A DNA stretch of 45,970 bases, taken from DASTPP01 sp035762175 (lineage in GTDB: Bacteria; Myxococcota_A; Polyangia; Polyangiales; Polyangiaceae). The DNA is taken from NCBI GenBank assembly GCA_035762175.1, contig DASTPP010000242.1, positions 1 to 45,970 of the forward strand, given 5' to 3'. The notes beneath the pieces were generated by a model that was given only the letters and a program-made list of their open reading frames with translations, did not search any database and was not told where the DNA came from. A program made the translations under genes and the position numbers. Of this stretch, positions 15,126 to 24,686 are shown piece after piece. Every line of letters starts with the position of its first letter. Position 1 is the first letter of the stretch.

Positions 15126-16316
15126 TCACGACGGGGAGGCGAGCCCGAGCAGGTGGGCCAGATCTTTGAAGAAGATGCGCACGTGGGCCCCCGGCTTCGC
15201 GCGCACCAGCTCTTTGTTCATGTACGCCTGCCAGGTCAGCTCTTGCACGTCGGGGTCGCGGCAGATGCTGACGAAGCGCTCGCGGCGCTTGTCGTTCGCG
15301 TACCAAAAATACTGCATGACGCCGAGCACCCAGAAGACGCGGCCGTGCGCCTTCATGAAGCGCTTGCGCGCCTGCCGCAGGGCGCGCGCGTCGCCCGTCT
15401 CGAGGAACTCGAGGCCCGCCGCGGCCGCGAGCTGGCCCCCGACCATCGCGTAGTAGATGCCCTCGCCGGACGCGGGCGCCACGACGCCCGCCGCGTCGCC
15501 CGCCAGCAGGACGTCGCGGCCGTTGTCCCAGCGCGCCAGCGGCTTCATCGGGATGGGCGCGCCCTCGCGGCGCACGGTCGCCACGCCATCGAGCCCCGCC
15601 CGCGCCCGCAGCTCGGCGACCGAGCGGCGCAGGTTGAAGCCCTTGCGGGCGCTGCCCGAGCCGACGCTGACCGTGCCGCCGTGGGGGAACACCCAGCCGT
15701 AAAAATCAGGCGAGGTGGCGCCGTCGTAGACGACGTCGCAGCGGGCGCCGTCGTAGGCGGGGCTCGCGCCGGCCGCCGGGGCGCGGACGATCTCGTGGTA
15801 GGCGAACACGAAGGGGGGCCCCTCGGGCGCGACCTCTTGGCGCGCCACCTGCGAGAGCGCCCCGTCGGCGCCGATCACCAGGCGGGCGGCGGCCGAGGCC
15901 TCGCCGCGCGCGGTGCGGTAGCGCACGATCGCGCCGCCGTCCGCGTCGCGGTCGACGCGCTCGAACAGGCCCGCGCGCCGCACGGCGCCGCGGCCGGCGG
16001 CGCGCGCGCGCAGGAACTCGTCGAACTCGCCCCGGTCGACCATGCCGACGTAGCCGCCGTCGATGGGCATGTCGACCTCGCGCCGGCTCGGCGCGACCAT
16101 GCGCGCCGAGCGGATGTGCGCGCAGAGCAGCCGCGCGGGGACGTCGAAGTCGCGCACGAGCCGCGGCGGGATGGCGCCGCCGCACGGCTTGACCCGGCCG
16201 GCCTTGTCGAGCAGCAGCACCGACCGGCCGGCGCGCGCGAGCTCGTCGGCCGCCGTCGCGCCCGCCGGCCCCCCGCCGACGACCACCGCGTCGAAGCGCT
16301 CGTCTCGTTCGCTCAT
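15126..16316 (-). CDS. bchP: Geranylgeranyl reductase BchP
   Basis: The 396-residue flavoprotein begins with an FAD-binding Rossmann motif, VVVGGGPAGATAADELARAG, at about residues 11-30. KPCGGAIPP near 44-52 is a conserved active-site region of this family, and the second FAD motif is VLLAGDAAGVVAPASGEGI. It would reduce the geranylgeranyl tail of bacteriochlorophyll (or the free diphosphate) to phytyl. GGAGGGAG stands before the ATG. It follows bchG with a 63-bp gap, the normal bchG-bchP order. Confidence 0.95.
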   Translation of the reverse strand: MSERDERFDAVVVGGGPAGATAADELARAGRSVLLLDKAGRVKPCGGAIPPRLVRDFDVPARLLCAHIRSARMVAPSRREVDMPIDGGYVGMVDRGEFDEFLRARAAGRGAVRRAGLFERVDRDADGGAIVRYRTARGEASAAARLVIGADGALSQVARQEVAPEGPPFVFAYHEIVRAPAAGASPAYDGARCDVVYDGATSPDFYGWVFPHGGTVSVGSGSARKGFNLRRSVAELRARAGLDGVATVRREGAPIPMKPLARWDNGRDVLLAGDAAGVVAPASGEGIYYAMVGGQLAAAAGLEFLETGDARALRQARKRFMKAHGRVFWVLGVMQYFWYANDKRRERFVSICRDPDVQELTWQAYMNKELVRAKPGAHVRIFFKDLAHLLGLASPS

Positions 16317-16379
16317 GGCGTCTCCCTCCGGGCCGGCCCGCGGGGCGGCGCCGGCCGAAAACCGAAACCCCCGGCGGCC

Positions 16380-17348
16380 TCAGGGCCCGCCGGCCGAAAG
16401 CGCCCTCATCGCGAAGGCGCTGACCATCATGCCGGCGACGTAGCAAGACGTGCCGGTCGCGTTGTAGAGCGGCGCGCGCCGCCGCGGCTCGCGCACGAAG
16501 AAGGGCATCAGCGCGAGCTGCGCGCCGAGCAGCGCCGCGACGACGCGCGCCTCGAAGGGCCGGCCCTCGCCCGCGAGCAGGGCGACGACGGCGGCCTGGG
16601 GCGCGGCCATCACCGCGCACGCGAGCAGCGCCGCGCGGCGCACCCCGAGCTGCACCGGCAGCGAGCGGACGCCGAGCGCGCGATCGCCCTCGACCGACTT
16701 GAAGTCGTTCAGCACCATGATGCCGAACGCGCCCGCGCTGTAGAGCAGCGCGAGCGCCGCGATGCGCCCGTCGGGCAGCCGCCGCACCAGCGCGGCCGCC
16801 CCGGTGAACCAGGGCAGGCCCTCGTAGCAGAGGCCGACCGCGGCGTTGCCCCACCAGCCGTTGAGCTTCAAGCGCGGCGGCGGCGCGCTGTACGCCCAGG
16901 CGAGCGCCAGGCCGACGACCGCGGCGAGCAGCACCCAGCGCCCCAGCGCCGCGCCGACCCCGAGCGAGAGCGCCGTCCACGCGAGGGCGACGTAGAGGGC
17001 CGAGCGGCCCGGCATGCGCCCCGACGGGATGGGCCGGCCCGGCTCGTTGATCGCGTCGACGTGCCGGTCGAACCAGTCGTTGGCGGCCTGGCTGGTGCCG
17101 CACACGAGCGGCCCGGCGAGCAGCACCGCCCCCGCGATCGAGGCCCAGTTCGCCGCGATCGGCACGCCCGCGGAGACGACCCCGCAGCCGAGCGCCCACA
17201 TGGGCGCGAACCACGTCACCGGCTTGAGCAGCTCGAGCGCGGCCGACGCCGATGGCCACCGGCCGGCCGGCCGGGCGCGCGCCGCGCTCGCGGCCGCGGC
17301 ACGGCCGGGGGGCGGGAGAGAGACCGGACTCGGGACAAGTGACGCCAT
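16380..17348 (-). CDS. bchG: Bacteriochlorophyll a synthase BchG
   Basis: The 322-residue UbiA-type prenyltransferase attaches the geranylgeranyl or phytyl tail to bacteriochlorophyllide. The first aspartate motif is in QAANDWFDRHVDAINEPGRP and the second in LNDFKSVEGDRALG. Around eight membrane helices are visible. The ATG at 17348 with GAGGG upstream is preferred; the open frame extends further but into the divergent promoter region. It heads a minus-strand operon with bchP, divergent from bchF. Confidence 0.94.
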   Translation of the reverse strand: MASLVPSPVSLPPPGRAAAASAARARPAGRWPSASAALELLKPVTWFAPMWALGCGVVSAGVPIAANWASIAGAVLLAGPLVCGTSQAANDWFDRHVDAINEPGRPIPSGRMPGRSALYVALAWTALSLGVGAALGRWVLLAAVVGLALAWAYSAPPPRLKLNGWWGNAAVGLCYEGLPWFTGAAALVRRLPDGRIAALALLYSAGAFGIMVLNDFKSVEGDRALGVRSLPVQLGVRRAALLACAVMAAPQAAVVALLAGEGRPFEARVVAALLGAQLALMPFFVREPRRRAPLYNATGTSCYVAGMMVSAFAMRALSAGGP

Positions 17349-17397
17349 GCAGCCCTCACGACCTTCGCTCCAGGGGCTATCACGGGCCGGGGTCGAG

Positions 17398-17455
17398 TGT
17401 AAAACCAAATTGACGTCAATCTAGATTGACACTTCGGAGGCGCCTCGGGTAGGGT
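17398..17455 (+). promoter_or_regulatory. PpsR/CrtJ-type operator and bchF promoter in the bchG-bchF gap
   Basis: GTCAATCTAGATTGAC at 17415-17430 is a perfect 16-bp palindrome, and with flanks (CGT-N12-ACA, 17414-17431) it is one base from the TGT-N12-ACA consensus. A second, looser copy, TGTAAAACCAAATTGACG, lies at 17398-17415. Both share the AGATTGACA or AATTGAC half-site with the bchC boxes. TTGACA at 17426-17431 and TAGGGT at 17450-17455 (18-bp spacer) form a likely promoter for bchF. The operator is 66 bp from bchG and 88 bp from bchF, so it may control both directions. Confidence 0.8.
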
Positions 17456-17518
17456 CTGCCAGGTGGTCGGAAGTGACGCCCGCCGCGCCCGGCGGCGAGC
17501 GAGACGAGGAAGGCACGC

Positions 17519-18025
17519 GTGAGCTCCCAGAACCGACGGGCGGGGCCGCTCTACACCCCCGAGCAGCGCCGTCGCCGCGACGCGACGCGGTGGACGCTCG
17601 TGCAGGGCGTGCTGGCGCCGGCGCAGTTCTTCGCCTTCCTGGTGAGCCTGGCGCTGGTGCTGCGCACGCTCGCCACGGGCGAGGGCGCGGCGGCGGCGGC
17701 CGCCTCGGTGGTGGTCAAGACGCTCTTTCTGTACGCCATCATGGTGACGGGCGCGCTCTGGGAGAAGCGCGTCTTCGGCGTCTACCTCTTCGCCCCGGCG
17801 TTCTACTGGGAGGACGTCTTCAGCATGCTGGTCATCGCGCTGCACAGCGCCTACCTCGTCGCGCTCGGCACGGGGTGGCTGGGCACGCGCGGGCAGCTCT
17901 GGCTGGCGCTCGCGGCGTTCGCCGCCTACGTGATCAACGCGGCGCAGTTCGTGCTCAAGCTGCGCGCGGCGCGGCGGGGCGAGGCGGGCGCGCTCGGGGC
18001 GGCGGCGCTCGGGGGGGCGCCGTGA
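17519..18025 (+). CDS. bchF: 3-vinyl bacteriochlorophyllide hydratase BchF
   Basis: The 168-residue membrane protein matches BchF in length and sequence: LYTPEQRRRRDATRWTLVQG at the N-terminus, four hydrophobic segments, and ALWEKRVFGVYLFAPAFYWE in the middle. It hydrates the C3 vinyl group to hydroxyethyl, the substrate BchC later oxidises. The GTG start at 17519 follows GAGGAAGG at 17506-17513. Its stop overlaps the bchN GTG by four bases. It opens the operon running to ppsR. Confidence 0.93.
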   Translation: MSSQNRRAGPLYTPEQRRRRDATRWTLVQGVLAPAQFFAFLVSLALVLRTLATGEGAAAAAASVVVKTLFLYAIMVTGALWEKRVFGVYLFAPAFYWEDVFSMLVIALHSAYLVALGTGWLGTRGQLWLALAAFAAYVINAAQFVLKLRAARRGEAGALGAAALGGAP

Positions 18026-19305
18026 GCGCGGCGGGGGGGGCCGAGGCGGCGCGCGCCGGCGCCCCGCGGCTGACGGTGCTGCGCGAGCGCGGCCAGCGCG
18101 AGGTGTTCTGCGGGCTGACCGGCATCGTCTGGCTGCACCGTAAGATCCAAGACGCCTTCTTCCTCGTCGTCGGCTCGCGGACGTGCGCGCACCTGCTGCA
18201 GTCGGCGGCGGGCGTGATGATCTTCGCCGAGCCGCGCTTCGCGACGGCGGTGCTCGAAGAGAAAGATCTGGCCGGCCTGGCCGACGCCGGCGAAGAGCTC
18301 GACCGCGCGGTGGCGCGGCTCTTGGCGCGGCGGCCCGACATCAAGCTGCTCTTCCTGGTCGGCTCGTGCCCGTCGGAGGTCATCAAGCTCGACCTCGCGC
18401 GCGCGGCCGAGCGGCTCGGGCGCGCCTACGGCCCTTCGGTGCGGGTGCTCAGCTACTCGGGCAGCGGCATCGAGACGACGTTCACCCAGGGCGAAGACGC
18501 CTGCCTCGCCGCGCTCGTGCCCGAGCTGCCGACCGAGGCCGCGGGGGCGGGCCCCTCGCTGCTGGTGGTGGGGGCGCTGCCCGACGTGGTCGAAGACCAG
18601 TTCCGGCGCCTGTTCGACGAGCTCGGCGTGCCGGCGGCCTTCCTGCCGCCGCGCCGCGCGCGGGCGCTGCCGGCGGTCGGGCCGCGCACGTCGTACCTGC
18701 TCGCGCAGCCCTTCCTCGGGGCGACGGGGCAGGCGCTCGACGAGCGGGGGGCGCGGCGGCTCGCGGCGCCCTTTCCGTTCGGGGTCGAGGGCACGCGGGG
18801 CTGGCTCGAGGCGGCGGCGCGCGCGTTCGGCGTCGCCCCCGCGCGGCTCGAGGCGGCCGTCGCGCCGGCCGAGCGGCGGGCGCGGGCCGCGCTCGGGCGG
18901 GCGCGCGAGCGGCTGGCGGGGCGGCGCGTCTTCTTCTTCCCCGACTCGCAGCTCGAGGTGCCGCTCGCCCGCTTCCTCGCCCGCGAGCTTTCGATGGAGA
19001 TCGTCGAGGTTGGCACGCCCTACCTGCACCAAGAGCACCTCGCCGACGAGCTCGCGATGCTGCCGCCGGGCGCGCGGCTGAGCGAAGGGCAGGACGTCGA
19101 GCGGCAGCTCGACCGCTGCCGCGCCGCGCGCCCCGATCTCGTGGTCTGCGGCCTCGGCCTCGCCAACCCGCTCGAGGCCGAGGGGCTCGCCACCAAGTGG
19201 TCGATCGAGCTCGTCTTCAGCCCCGTCCACGGCTACGAGCAGGCCGGCGACCTCGCCGACCTGTTCGCCCGCCCGCTGCGCCGCCGGGCGGCGCTCGAGG
19301 TCTAG
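18022..19305 (+). CDS. bchN: Light-independent protochlorophyllide reductase subunit N
   Basis: The 427-residue NifD-like subunit carries C30 (VFCGLTG), C55 (SRTCAHLLQ) and C116 (VGSCPSEV). These are the three cysteine ligands of the catalytic [4Fe-4S] cluster in dark-operative protochlorophyllide reductase; the fourth ligand comes from BchB. With BchB it reduces ring D, fed by BchL. The GTG at 18022 overlaps the bchF stop, and the first ~15 residues are variable. Confidence 0.96.
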   Translation: MSAAGGAEAARAGAPRLTVLRERGQREVFCGLTGIVWLHRKIQDAFFLVVGSRTCAHLLQSAAGVMIFAEPRFATAVLEEKDLAGLADAGEELDRAVARLLARRPDIKLLFLVGSCPSEVIKLDLARAAERLGRAYGPSVRVLSYSGSGIETTFTQGEDACLAALVPELPTEAAGAGPSLLVVGALPDVVEDQFRRLFDELGVPAAFLPPRRARALPAVGPRTSYLLAQPFLGATGQALDERGARRLAAPFPFGVEGTRGWLEAAARAFGVAPARLEAAVAPAERRARAALGRARERLAGRRVFFFPDSQLEVPLARFLARELSMEIVEVGTPYLHQEHLADELAMLPPGARLSEGQDVERQLDRCRAARPDLVVCGLGLANPLEAEGLATKWSIELVFSPVHGYEQAGDLADLFARPLRRRAALEV

Positions 19306-19308
19306 GCC

Positions 19309-20976
19309 GTGCGGCTCGCCGTTTGGACGTACGAAGGCCCCCCGCACGTCGGCGCCATGCGCGTCGCGACGGCGATGCGGGGCGTGCACTTCGTGCTGCA
19401 CGCGCCGCAGGGCGACACCTACGCCGACCTGCTCTTCACGATGATCGAGCGGCAGGCCGCGCGCCCGCCCGTCACGTACACCACGTTCCAGGCGCGGGAC
19501 CTCGGCCGCGACACCGCCGAGCTCTTCAAGACGGCCGCGCGCGAGGCCTACGAGCGGTTCGCGCCGCAGCTGCTGCTGGTGGGCGCGTCGTGCACGGCCG
19601 AGCTCATTCAAGACGACCCGGCTGGCCTCGCCGCGGCGCTCGGGCTGCCGGTGCCGGTCGTGCCGCTCGAGCTCTCGGCCTACCAGCACAAAGAGAACTG
19701 GGGCGCGGCCGAGACCTTCTACCGCCTCGCGCGCGCCTGCGCCCGCCCCGACGCGCGCCCCCGGCCCGGCGGCCCGAAGTCGTGCAACCTGCTCGGGCCG
19801 ACGGCGCTCGGCTTCCGCCACCGCGACGACGTGGTCGAGGTGACGCGGCTGCTCGCGCGGCTCGGCGTCGCGGTCAACGTGACCGCGCCGCTCGGCGCCG
19901 ACCCGTCCGACCTCGCGCGGCTGGGCGAGGCCGACTTCAACGTCGTGCTCTACCCCGAGATCGCCGGCGTCGCCGCGCGCTGGCTCGAGAAGGCGTTCGG
20001 CCAGCCCGCCGTCGGCGCGCCGCCGCTCGGGGTCGGGGCGACCCGCGAGTTCGTGCGGCGGGTGGCCGAGCTCGCCGGCGTCGACGCGCGGCCGGCCCTC
20101 GACGACGGCGCGTCGCGGCTGCCCTGGTACAGCCGCTCGGTCGACTCGACCTACCTGACGGGCAAGCGGGTCTTCGTCTTCGGCGACGCCACGCACGCGG
20201 TCGCCGCGGCCCGCGTCGCCGCGTCCGAGCTCGGCCTGCACGTGGTCGGGCTCGGCTCGTACAGCCGCGAGTTCGCCCGCGAGGTGCGCGCCGCGGCCGC
20301 CGGCCACGGCGTCGAGGCGCTCGTCACCGACGACCACCTGCTCGTCGAAGAGCAGATCACGGCGCTGCAGCCCGACCTCGTGCTCGGCACCCAGATGGAG
20401 CGCCACGTCGCCAAGCGCCTCGGCCTGCCCTGCGCCGTCATTTCGGCGCCGGTGCACGTGCAAGACTTCCCGGCGCGCTACTCGCCGCAGATGGGCTTCG
20501 AGGGGGCCAACGTCCTCTTCGACACCTGGGTGCACCCGCTGATGATGGGCCTCGAAGAGCACCTGCTCGCGATGTTCCGCGACGACTTCGAGTTCGCCGA
20601 GGGCGCCGGCCCTTCGCACCTCGGCGCCCCGCCGCGCGCCCGCGACGGCGCGCCCGCCGCGCTCCTCGACGCCGCCTCGCCCTCCGAAGCCGCCTCGCCG
20701 CCCCACGTCGCCGCGCCCCCCGCGGCCGCCGCACCCGGGGCCGGCGGCGCGCCCGTCGGCGGCCCCGCGGCGCCGACCTCCGCCCCAACCTCCGCTCCGG
20801 CGCCGGCCGCGGGGCCGCCCGCGTGGGCGCCCGACGCCGAGCAAGAGCTGAAGAAGGTCCCCTTTTTCGTCCGCGCCAAGGCGCGCCGGAACACCGAGCG
20901 CTACGCGCACGAGCGCGGCCTCGACCGCATCACCTTGGAGACCTTGTATGACGCCAAAGCGCACTTCCGAAGCTGA
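19309..20976 (+). CDS. bchB: Light-independent protochlorophyllide reductase subunit B
   Basis: The 555-residue protein starts with GTG behind GAGG (MRLAVWTYEGPPHVGAMRVA). D36, in PQGDTYADLLF, is the aspartate that completes the BchNB [4Fe-4S] cluster, which confirms both frame and start. The body to about residue 430 is the NifK-like fold. A linker of about 70 residues, rich in Ala and Pro (about 433-505), leads to the small C-terminal domain (505-555) typical of BchB. The linker seems longer than usual. The last 29 bases overlap bchH. Confidence 0.95.
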   Translation: MRLAVWTYEGPPHVGAMRVATAMRGVHFVLHAPQGDTYADLLFTMIERQAARPPVTYTTFQARDLGRDTAELFKTAAREAYERFAPQLLLVGASCTAELIQDDPAGLAAALGLPVPVVPLELSAYQHKENWGAAETFYRLARACARPDARPRPGGPKSCNLLGPTALGFRHRDDVVEVTRLLARLGVAVNVTAPLGADPSDLARLGEADFNVVLYPEIAGVAARWLEKAFGQPAVGAPPLGVGATREFVRRVAELAGVDARPALDDGASRLPWYSRSVDSTYLTGKRVFVFGDATHAVAAARVAASELGLHVVGLGSYSREFAREVRAAAAGHGVEALVTDDHLLVEEQITALQPDLVLGTQMERHVAKRLGLPCAVISAPVHVQDFPARYSPQMGFEGANVLFDTWVHPLMMGLEEHLLAMFRDDFEFAEGAGPSHLGAPPRARDGAPAALLDAASPSEAASPPHVAAPPAAAAPGAGGAPVGGPAAPTSAPTSAPAPAAGPPAWAPDAEQELKKVPFFVRAKARRNTERYAHERGLDRITLETLYDAKAHFRS

Positions 20977-23900
20977 CGCCACGCCCGTCCGCGTCGTGTT
21001 CGTGACGCTCGACCGCCACGCCGCGGGGGCGCTCGACCGGGCCCGCGCCGAGCTCGCGGCCGAGCTGCCGGGGCTCGACCTGCGCCTGCACGTGGCGACC
21101 GACTTCGGCGACCCCCGGGCGGCCGAGGCGTGCCGGGCCGACGTCGCCCGCGGCGACATCGTCTTCGCGACGATGCTCTTCCTCGACGAGCACATCAAGG
21201 CGGTGCTGCCCGCGCTCGAGGCGCGGCGCGAAGCGTGCGACGCGATGGTCTGCGCCATGTCGGCCGGCGAGGTGATGCGCCAGACGCGCATGGGCGACTT
21301 CCGCATGGACGGCTCGTCCAAGGGCCCGCTCTCGCTGCTGAAGAAGCTGCGGGGGGCGGGGCGGGCGAAGGGCGCGAGCGACGGGGGGTCGGGGCAGATG
21401 GCGATGCTGCGCCTTTTGCCCCGGCTGCTGCGCTTCGTGCCCGGCAAGGCCCAGGACTTGCGCACGTACTTCCTCGCGCTCTCGTACTGGCTCTCGGGCT
21501 CGGGCGAGAACCTCGCCGACCTCGTGCGCACGCTGGTGGGCCGCTACGCCGACGGGCCGCGGCGGGGCCTGCGGGGCGGGCTGAGCGCGCGGCCGCCGCG
21601 CGAGTACCCCGAGGTGGGCGTGTACCACCCGCGGCTGCCGGGCCGGCTGTCGGCCTCGGCGCGCGGCCTGCCGGCGCCCCCCGGGGCCCGGGGCACGGTG
21701 GGGCTCTTGCTGCTGCGCTCGTACGTGGTGTCGGGCGACGCGGGCCACTACGACGACGTCATCGGGGCGCTCGAGGCGCGCGGGCTGCGGGTCGTGCCCG
21801 CCTTCGCGGGCGGCCTCGACGCGCGGCCCGCGATCGACCGCTTCTTTTACGACGAGCGCGGCGCGGTCGCGGTCGACGCGGTCGTCTCGCTGACGGGCTT
21901 CTCGCTCGTCGGGGGCCCGGCGTTCAACGACGCGAAGGCCGCCGAGGAGGCGCTCGCGCGCCTCGACGTGCCCTACCTCGCCGCGCAGCCGCTCGAGTTC
22001 CAGACCGTCGAGCAGTGGCGGGCCTCGCCGCAGGGCCTGTCGCCCTTCGAGGCGGCCATCATGCTGGCCATCCCCGAGCTCGACGGCGCGACCGGCCCGA
22101 TCGTCTTCGGCGGGCGCAGCGCGTCGGCCGGGCGGGCGGCGCCGATGGCGGGCATCGGCGAGCGGGTCGCGACGCTGGCGGCGCGGGTCGAGCGGCTCGT
22201 GCGCAACCGGCGCACGCCCAAGGCCGAGCGCAAGGTCGCCATCGTGCTCTTCAACTTCCCGCCCAACGCGGGGGCCGCCGGCACCGCGGCGCACCTGTCG
22301 GTGTTCGCGTCGCTGCACCGGACGCTCGGGGCGCTGAAGGCCGACGGCTACGACGTCGAGGTGCCCGCCACGGTCGCCGAATTGACCGAGCGCGTGCTCG
22401 GCGGCAACGCCGCGCGCCACGGGACCGACGCCAACGTGCACGCCAAGATCGGGGCCGACGAGCACGCGCTCGGCGAGCGCCACCTCGCCGAGATCGAGCG
22501 GGTCTGGGGCCCGGCGCCGGGCAAGCGGCAGACCGACGGCGCGTCGATCTTCGTGCTCGGCGCGCAGTTCGGGCGGGCGTTCGTCGGGCTGCAGCCCGCC
22601 TTCGGCTACGAGGGCGACCCGATGCGCCTGCTCTTCGAGTCGGGCTTCGCCCCCACGCACGCCTTCGCCGCCTTCTACCGCTACCTGCGCGACGGCTTCG
22701 GCGCCGACGTCGTGCTGCACTTCGGCACCCACGGCGCGCTCGAGTTCATGCCGGGCAAGCAGGCGGGCCTGTCCGAAGACTGCTGGCCCGACCGGCTGAT
22801 CGGCGACCTGCCGAACGTCTACCTCTACGCGTCCAACAACCCCTCCGAGGGCGCGCTGGCGCGCCGCCGGGCCGCCGCCACGCTCGTCAGCTACCTCACG
22901 CCGCCGGTGACCCAGGCGGGCCTCTACCGCGGCCTGCTCGCCCTGCGCGAGTCGCTCGACCGGCTGCGCGCGCTGCCGCCCGGCGACCCCGAGGCCGGGC
23001 GGCTCCTGCCCCTCGTGCAGGCGCAGGCCGCCGAGCTCGACCTCGCGCCCGGGGCGCCCCCCTGGGCCGACGCCGGCGGCCGCGAGGCCCTCGAGCTCGG
23101 GCAGAAGATGCGCGAGCTCGAAGATACCCTCATCCCCTGCGGGTTGCACGTCGTCGGCGAGCCGATGCCGCCCGCGGCGCGCGCCGACTACCTCGCGGCG
23201 ATCGCCGAGGGCACGCCGATCGCGAAGCCGCCGCGGGCCGCCCTCGAGGCCCTCGTCGCCGGGCGCGGGCCGGCCGAGGCGATGCGGGCGGGCGGGCTGC
23301 CGGCCGACGACCGGGCGCTCGCGCTCTTCGCCGAGCTCGCCCGCACCAACCGCCTGCTCGCCGAAGATCACGAGCTGCCCGCGCTCCTGCGCGCGCTCGA
23401 CGGCCGCTACACCCGGCCGGCGCCGGGCGGCGATCTGTTGCGCAACCCGGCCGTGCTGCCGACCGGGCGCAACCTGCACGGCTTCGACCCCTTCGCCATC
23501 CCGAGCGCGTTCGCCCTGCTCGACGGCGAGCAGCAGGCGGCCCGGCTGCTCGCCCGCCACGTCGCCGAGGGCAACCCGCTGCCCGAGTCGGTGGCGCTCG
23601 TGCTCTGGGGCGCCGACAACCTCAAGTCGGGCGGCGGCCCGATCGCCCAGGCCCTGGCCCTGCTCGGCGCGCGGCCCCGGCTCGACAGCTACGGCCGGCT
23701 CTGCGGCGCCGAACTCGTGCCGCTCGCCGAGCTCGGCCGGCCGCGCATCGACGTGCTCATCACCCTGTCGGGCATCTTCCGCGACCTCTTGCCGCTGCAG
23801 ACCCGCCTGCTCGCCGAGGCCGCCTTCCTCGCCGCCGGCGCCGACGAGCCGCTCGAGCAGAACTTCGTGCGGCGGCACGCGCTCGCGCACCAGCGCGCGC

Positions 23901-24658
23901 ACGGCTGCGACCTCGAGACCGCCGCCCTGCGCGTCTTCAGCAACGCCGAGGGCGCCTACGGCGCCAACGTCAACCTTCTGGTCGACAGCGGCGCCTGGCA
24001 AGACGAGGGCGAGCTCGGCGACCTGTACGCCAAGCGAAAGTGCTTCGCCTACGGCCGCGCCGGCGCCCCCGTGCGCCAGGAGGCCCTGCTCCAGAGCGTG
24101 CTCTCGGGCGTCGAGCTCGCCTACCAGAACCTCGAGTCGGTCGAGCTCGGCGTCACCACCCTCGACCACTACTTCGACACCCTCGGCGGCATCGGCCGGG
24201 CGGCCCAGAAGGCGCGCGGCGGCGACGCCCCGCCGGTCTACGTCGGCGACCAGACCCGCGGCGAGGGCAAGGTGCGCACGCTCCAAGAGCAGGTGTCGCT
24301 CGAGAGCCGCACCCGCTCGCTCAACCCGAAGTGGGCCGAGCAGATGCTCGAGCACGGCGCCGAGGGCGTGCGCCAGATCGAGGCCCAGGTCACCAACACG
24401 CTCGGCTGGTCGGCCACCACCGGCCAGGTCGAGCCCTGGGTCTACCGCGAGCTGACCCGGACGTACGTGCTCGACCCCGCCATGCGCGGCCGGCTCGCCG
24501 AGCTCAACCCGAAGGCCTCGCTCCGGCTCGCCAACCGCCTGCTCGAGGCGAGCGAGCGCCGCTACTGGCGGCCCGACGACGCGACGCTCGAGGCGCTGCG
24601 GGCCGCCGGCGACGAGCTCGAAGACCGCCTCGAGGGCCTGAGCCCCGGCGCCGGCTGA
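20948..24658 (+). CDS. bchH: Magnesium chelatase subunit H
   Basis: The 1236-residue porphyrin-binding subunit of Mg chelatase belongs to the BchH/CobN family; the size is as expected. Family blocks include VFATMLFLDEHIKAVLP near residues 70-90, SAGEVMRQTRMGDFRMDG near 105, and later HFGTHGALEFMPGKQ and NLKSGGGPIAQALALLG. It binds protoporphyrin IX and receives Mg from the BchID motor. The ATG lies within the end of bchB, preceded by TTGGAGAC. bchI and bchD lie in the other operon, so chelatase expression depends on both. Confidence 0.96.
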   Translation: MTPKRTSEADATPVRVVFVTLDRHAAGALDRARAELAAELPGLDLRLHVATDFGDPRAAEACRADVARGDIVFATMLFLDEHIKAVLPALEARREACDAMVCAMSAGEVMRQTRMGDFRMDGSSKGPLSLLKKLRGAGRAKGASDGGSGQMAMLRLLPRLLRFVPGKAQDLRTYFLALSYWLSGSGENLADLVRTLVGRYADGPRRGLRGGLSARPPREYPEVGVYHPRLPGRLSASARGLPAPPGARGTVGLLLLRSYVVSGDAGHYDDVIGALEARGLRVVPAFAGGLDARPAIDRFFYDERGAVAVDAVVSLTGFSLVGGPAFNDAKAAEEALARLDVPYLAAQPLEFQTVEQWRASPQGLSPFEAAIMLAIPELDGATGPIVFGGRSASAGRAAPMAGIGERVATLAARVERLVRNRRTPKAERKVAIVLFNFPPNAGAAGTAAHLSVFASLHRTLGALKADGYDVEVPATVAELTERVLGGNAARHGTDANVHAKIGADEHALGERHLAEIERVWGPAPGKRQTDGASIFVLGAQFGRAFVGLQPAFGYEGDPMRLLFESGFAPTHAFAAFYRYLRDGFGADVVLHFGTHGALEFMPGKQAGLSEDCWPDRLIGDLPNVYLYASNNPSEGALARRRAAATLVSYLTPPVTQAGLYRGLLALRESLDRLRALPPGDPEAGRLLPLVQAQAAELDLAPGAPPWADAGGREALELGQKMRELEDTLIPCGLHVVGEPMPPAARADYLAAIAEGTPIAKPPRAALEALVAGRGPAEAMRAGGLPADDRALALFAELARTNRLLAEDHELPALLRALDGRYTRPAPGGDLLRNPAVLPTGRNLHGFDPFAIPSAFALLDGEQQAARLLARHVAEGNPLPESVALVLWGADNLKSGGGPIAQALALLGARPRLDSYGRLCGAELVPLAELGRPRIDVLITLSGIFRDLLPLQTRLLAEAAFLAAGADEPLEQNFVRRHALAHQRAHGCDLETAALRVFSNAEGAYGANVNLLVDSGAWQDEGELGDLYAKRKCFAYGRAGAPVRQEALLQSVLSGVELAYQNLESVELGVTTLDHYFDTLGGIGRAAQKARGGDAPPVYVGDQTRGEGKVRTLQEQVSLESRTRSLNPKWAEQMLEHGAEGVRQIEAQVTNTLGWSATTGQVEPWVYRELTRTYVLDPAMRGRLAELNPKASLRLANRLLEASERRYWRPDDATLEALRAAGDELEDRLEGLSPGAG

Positions 24659-24686
24659 CGCCCCCACGAAAGGCGCAACGACCCCC

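Noticed and set aside
14874..17342. Plus-strand open frame of 822 codons opposite bchP and bchG
   Set aside because: Composition is typical of antisense reading in GC-rich DNA; the minus-strand genes have full motifs.
17926..21531. Open frame of 1201 codons on the minus strand across bchN, bchB and bchH
   Set aside because: It is an antisense shadow produced by high GC and strong third-position bias; the plus strand encodes three clearly recognised enzymes here.
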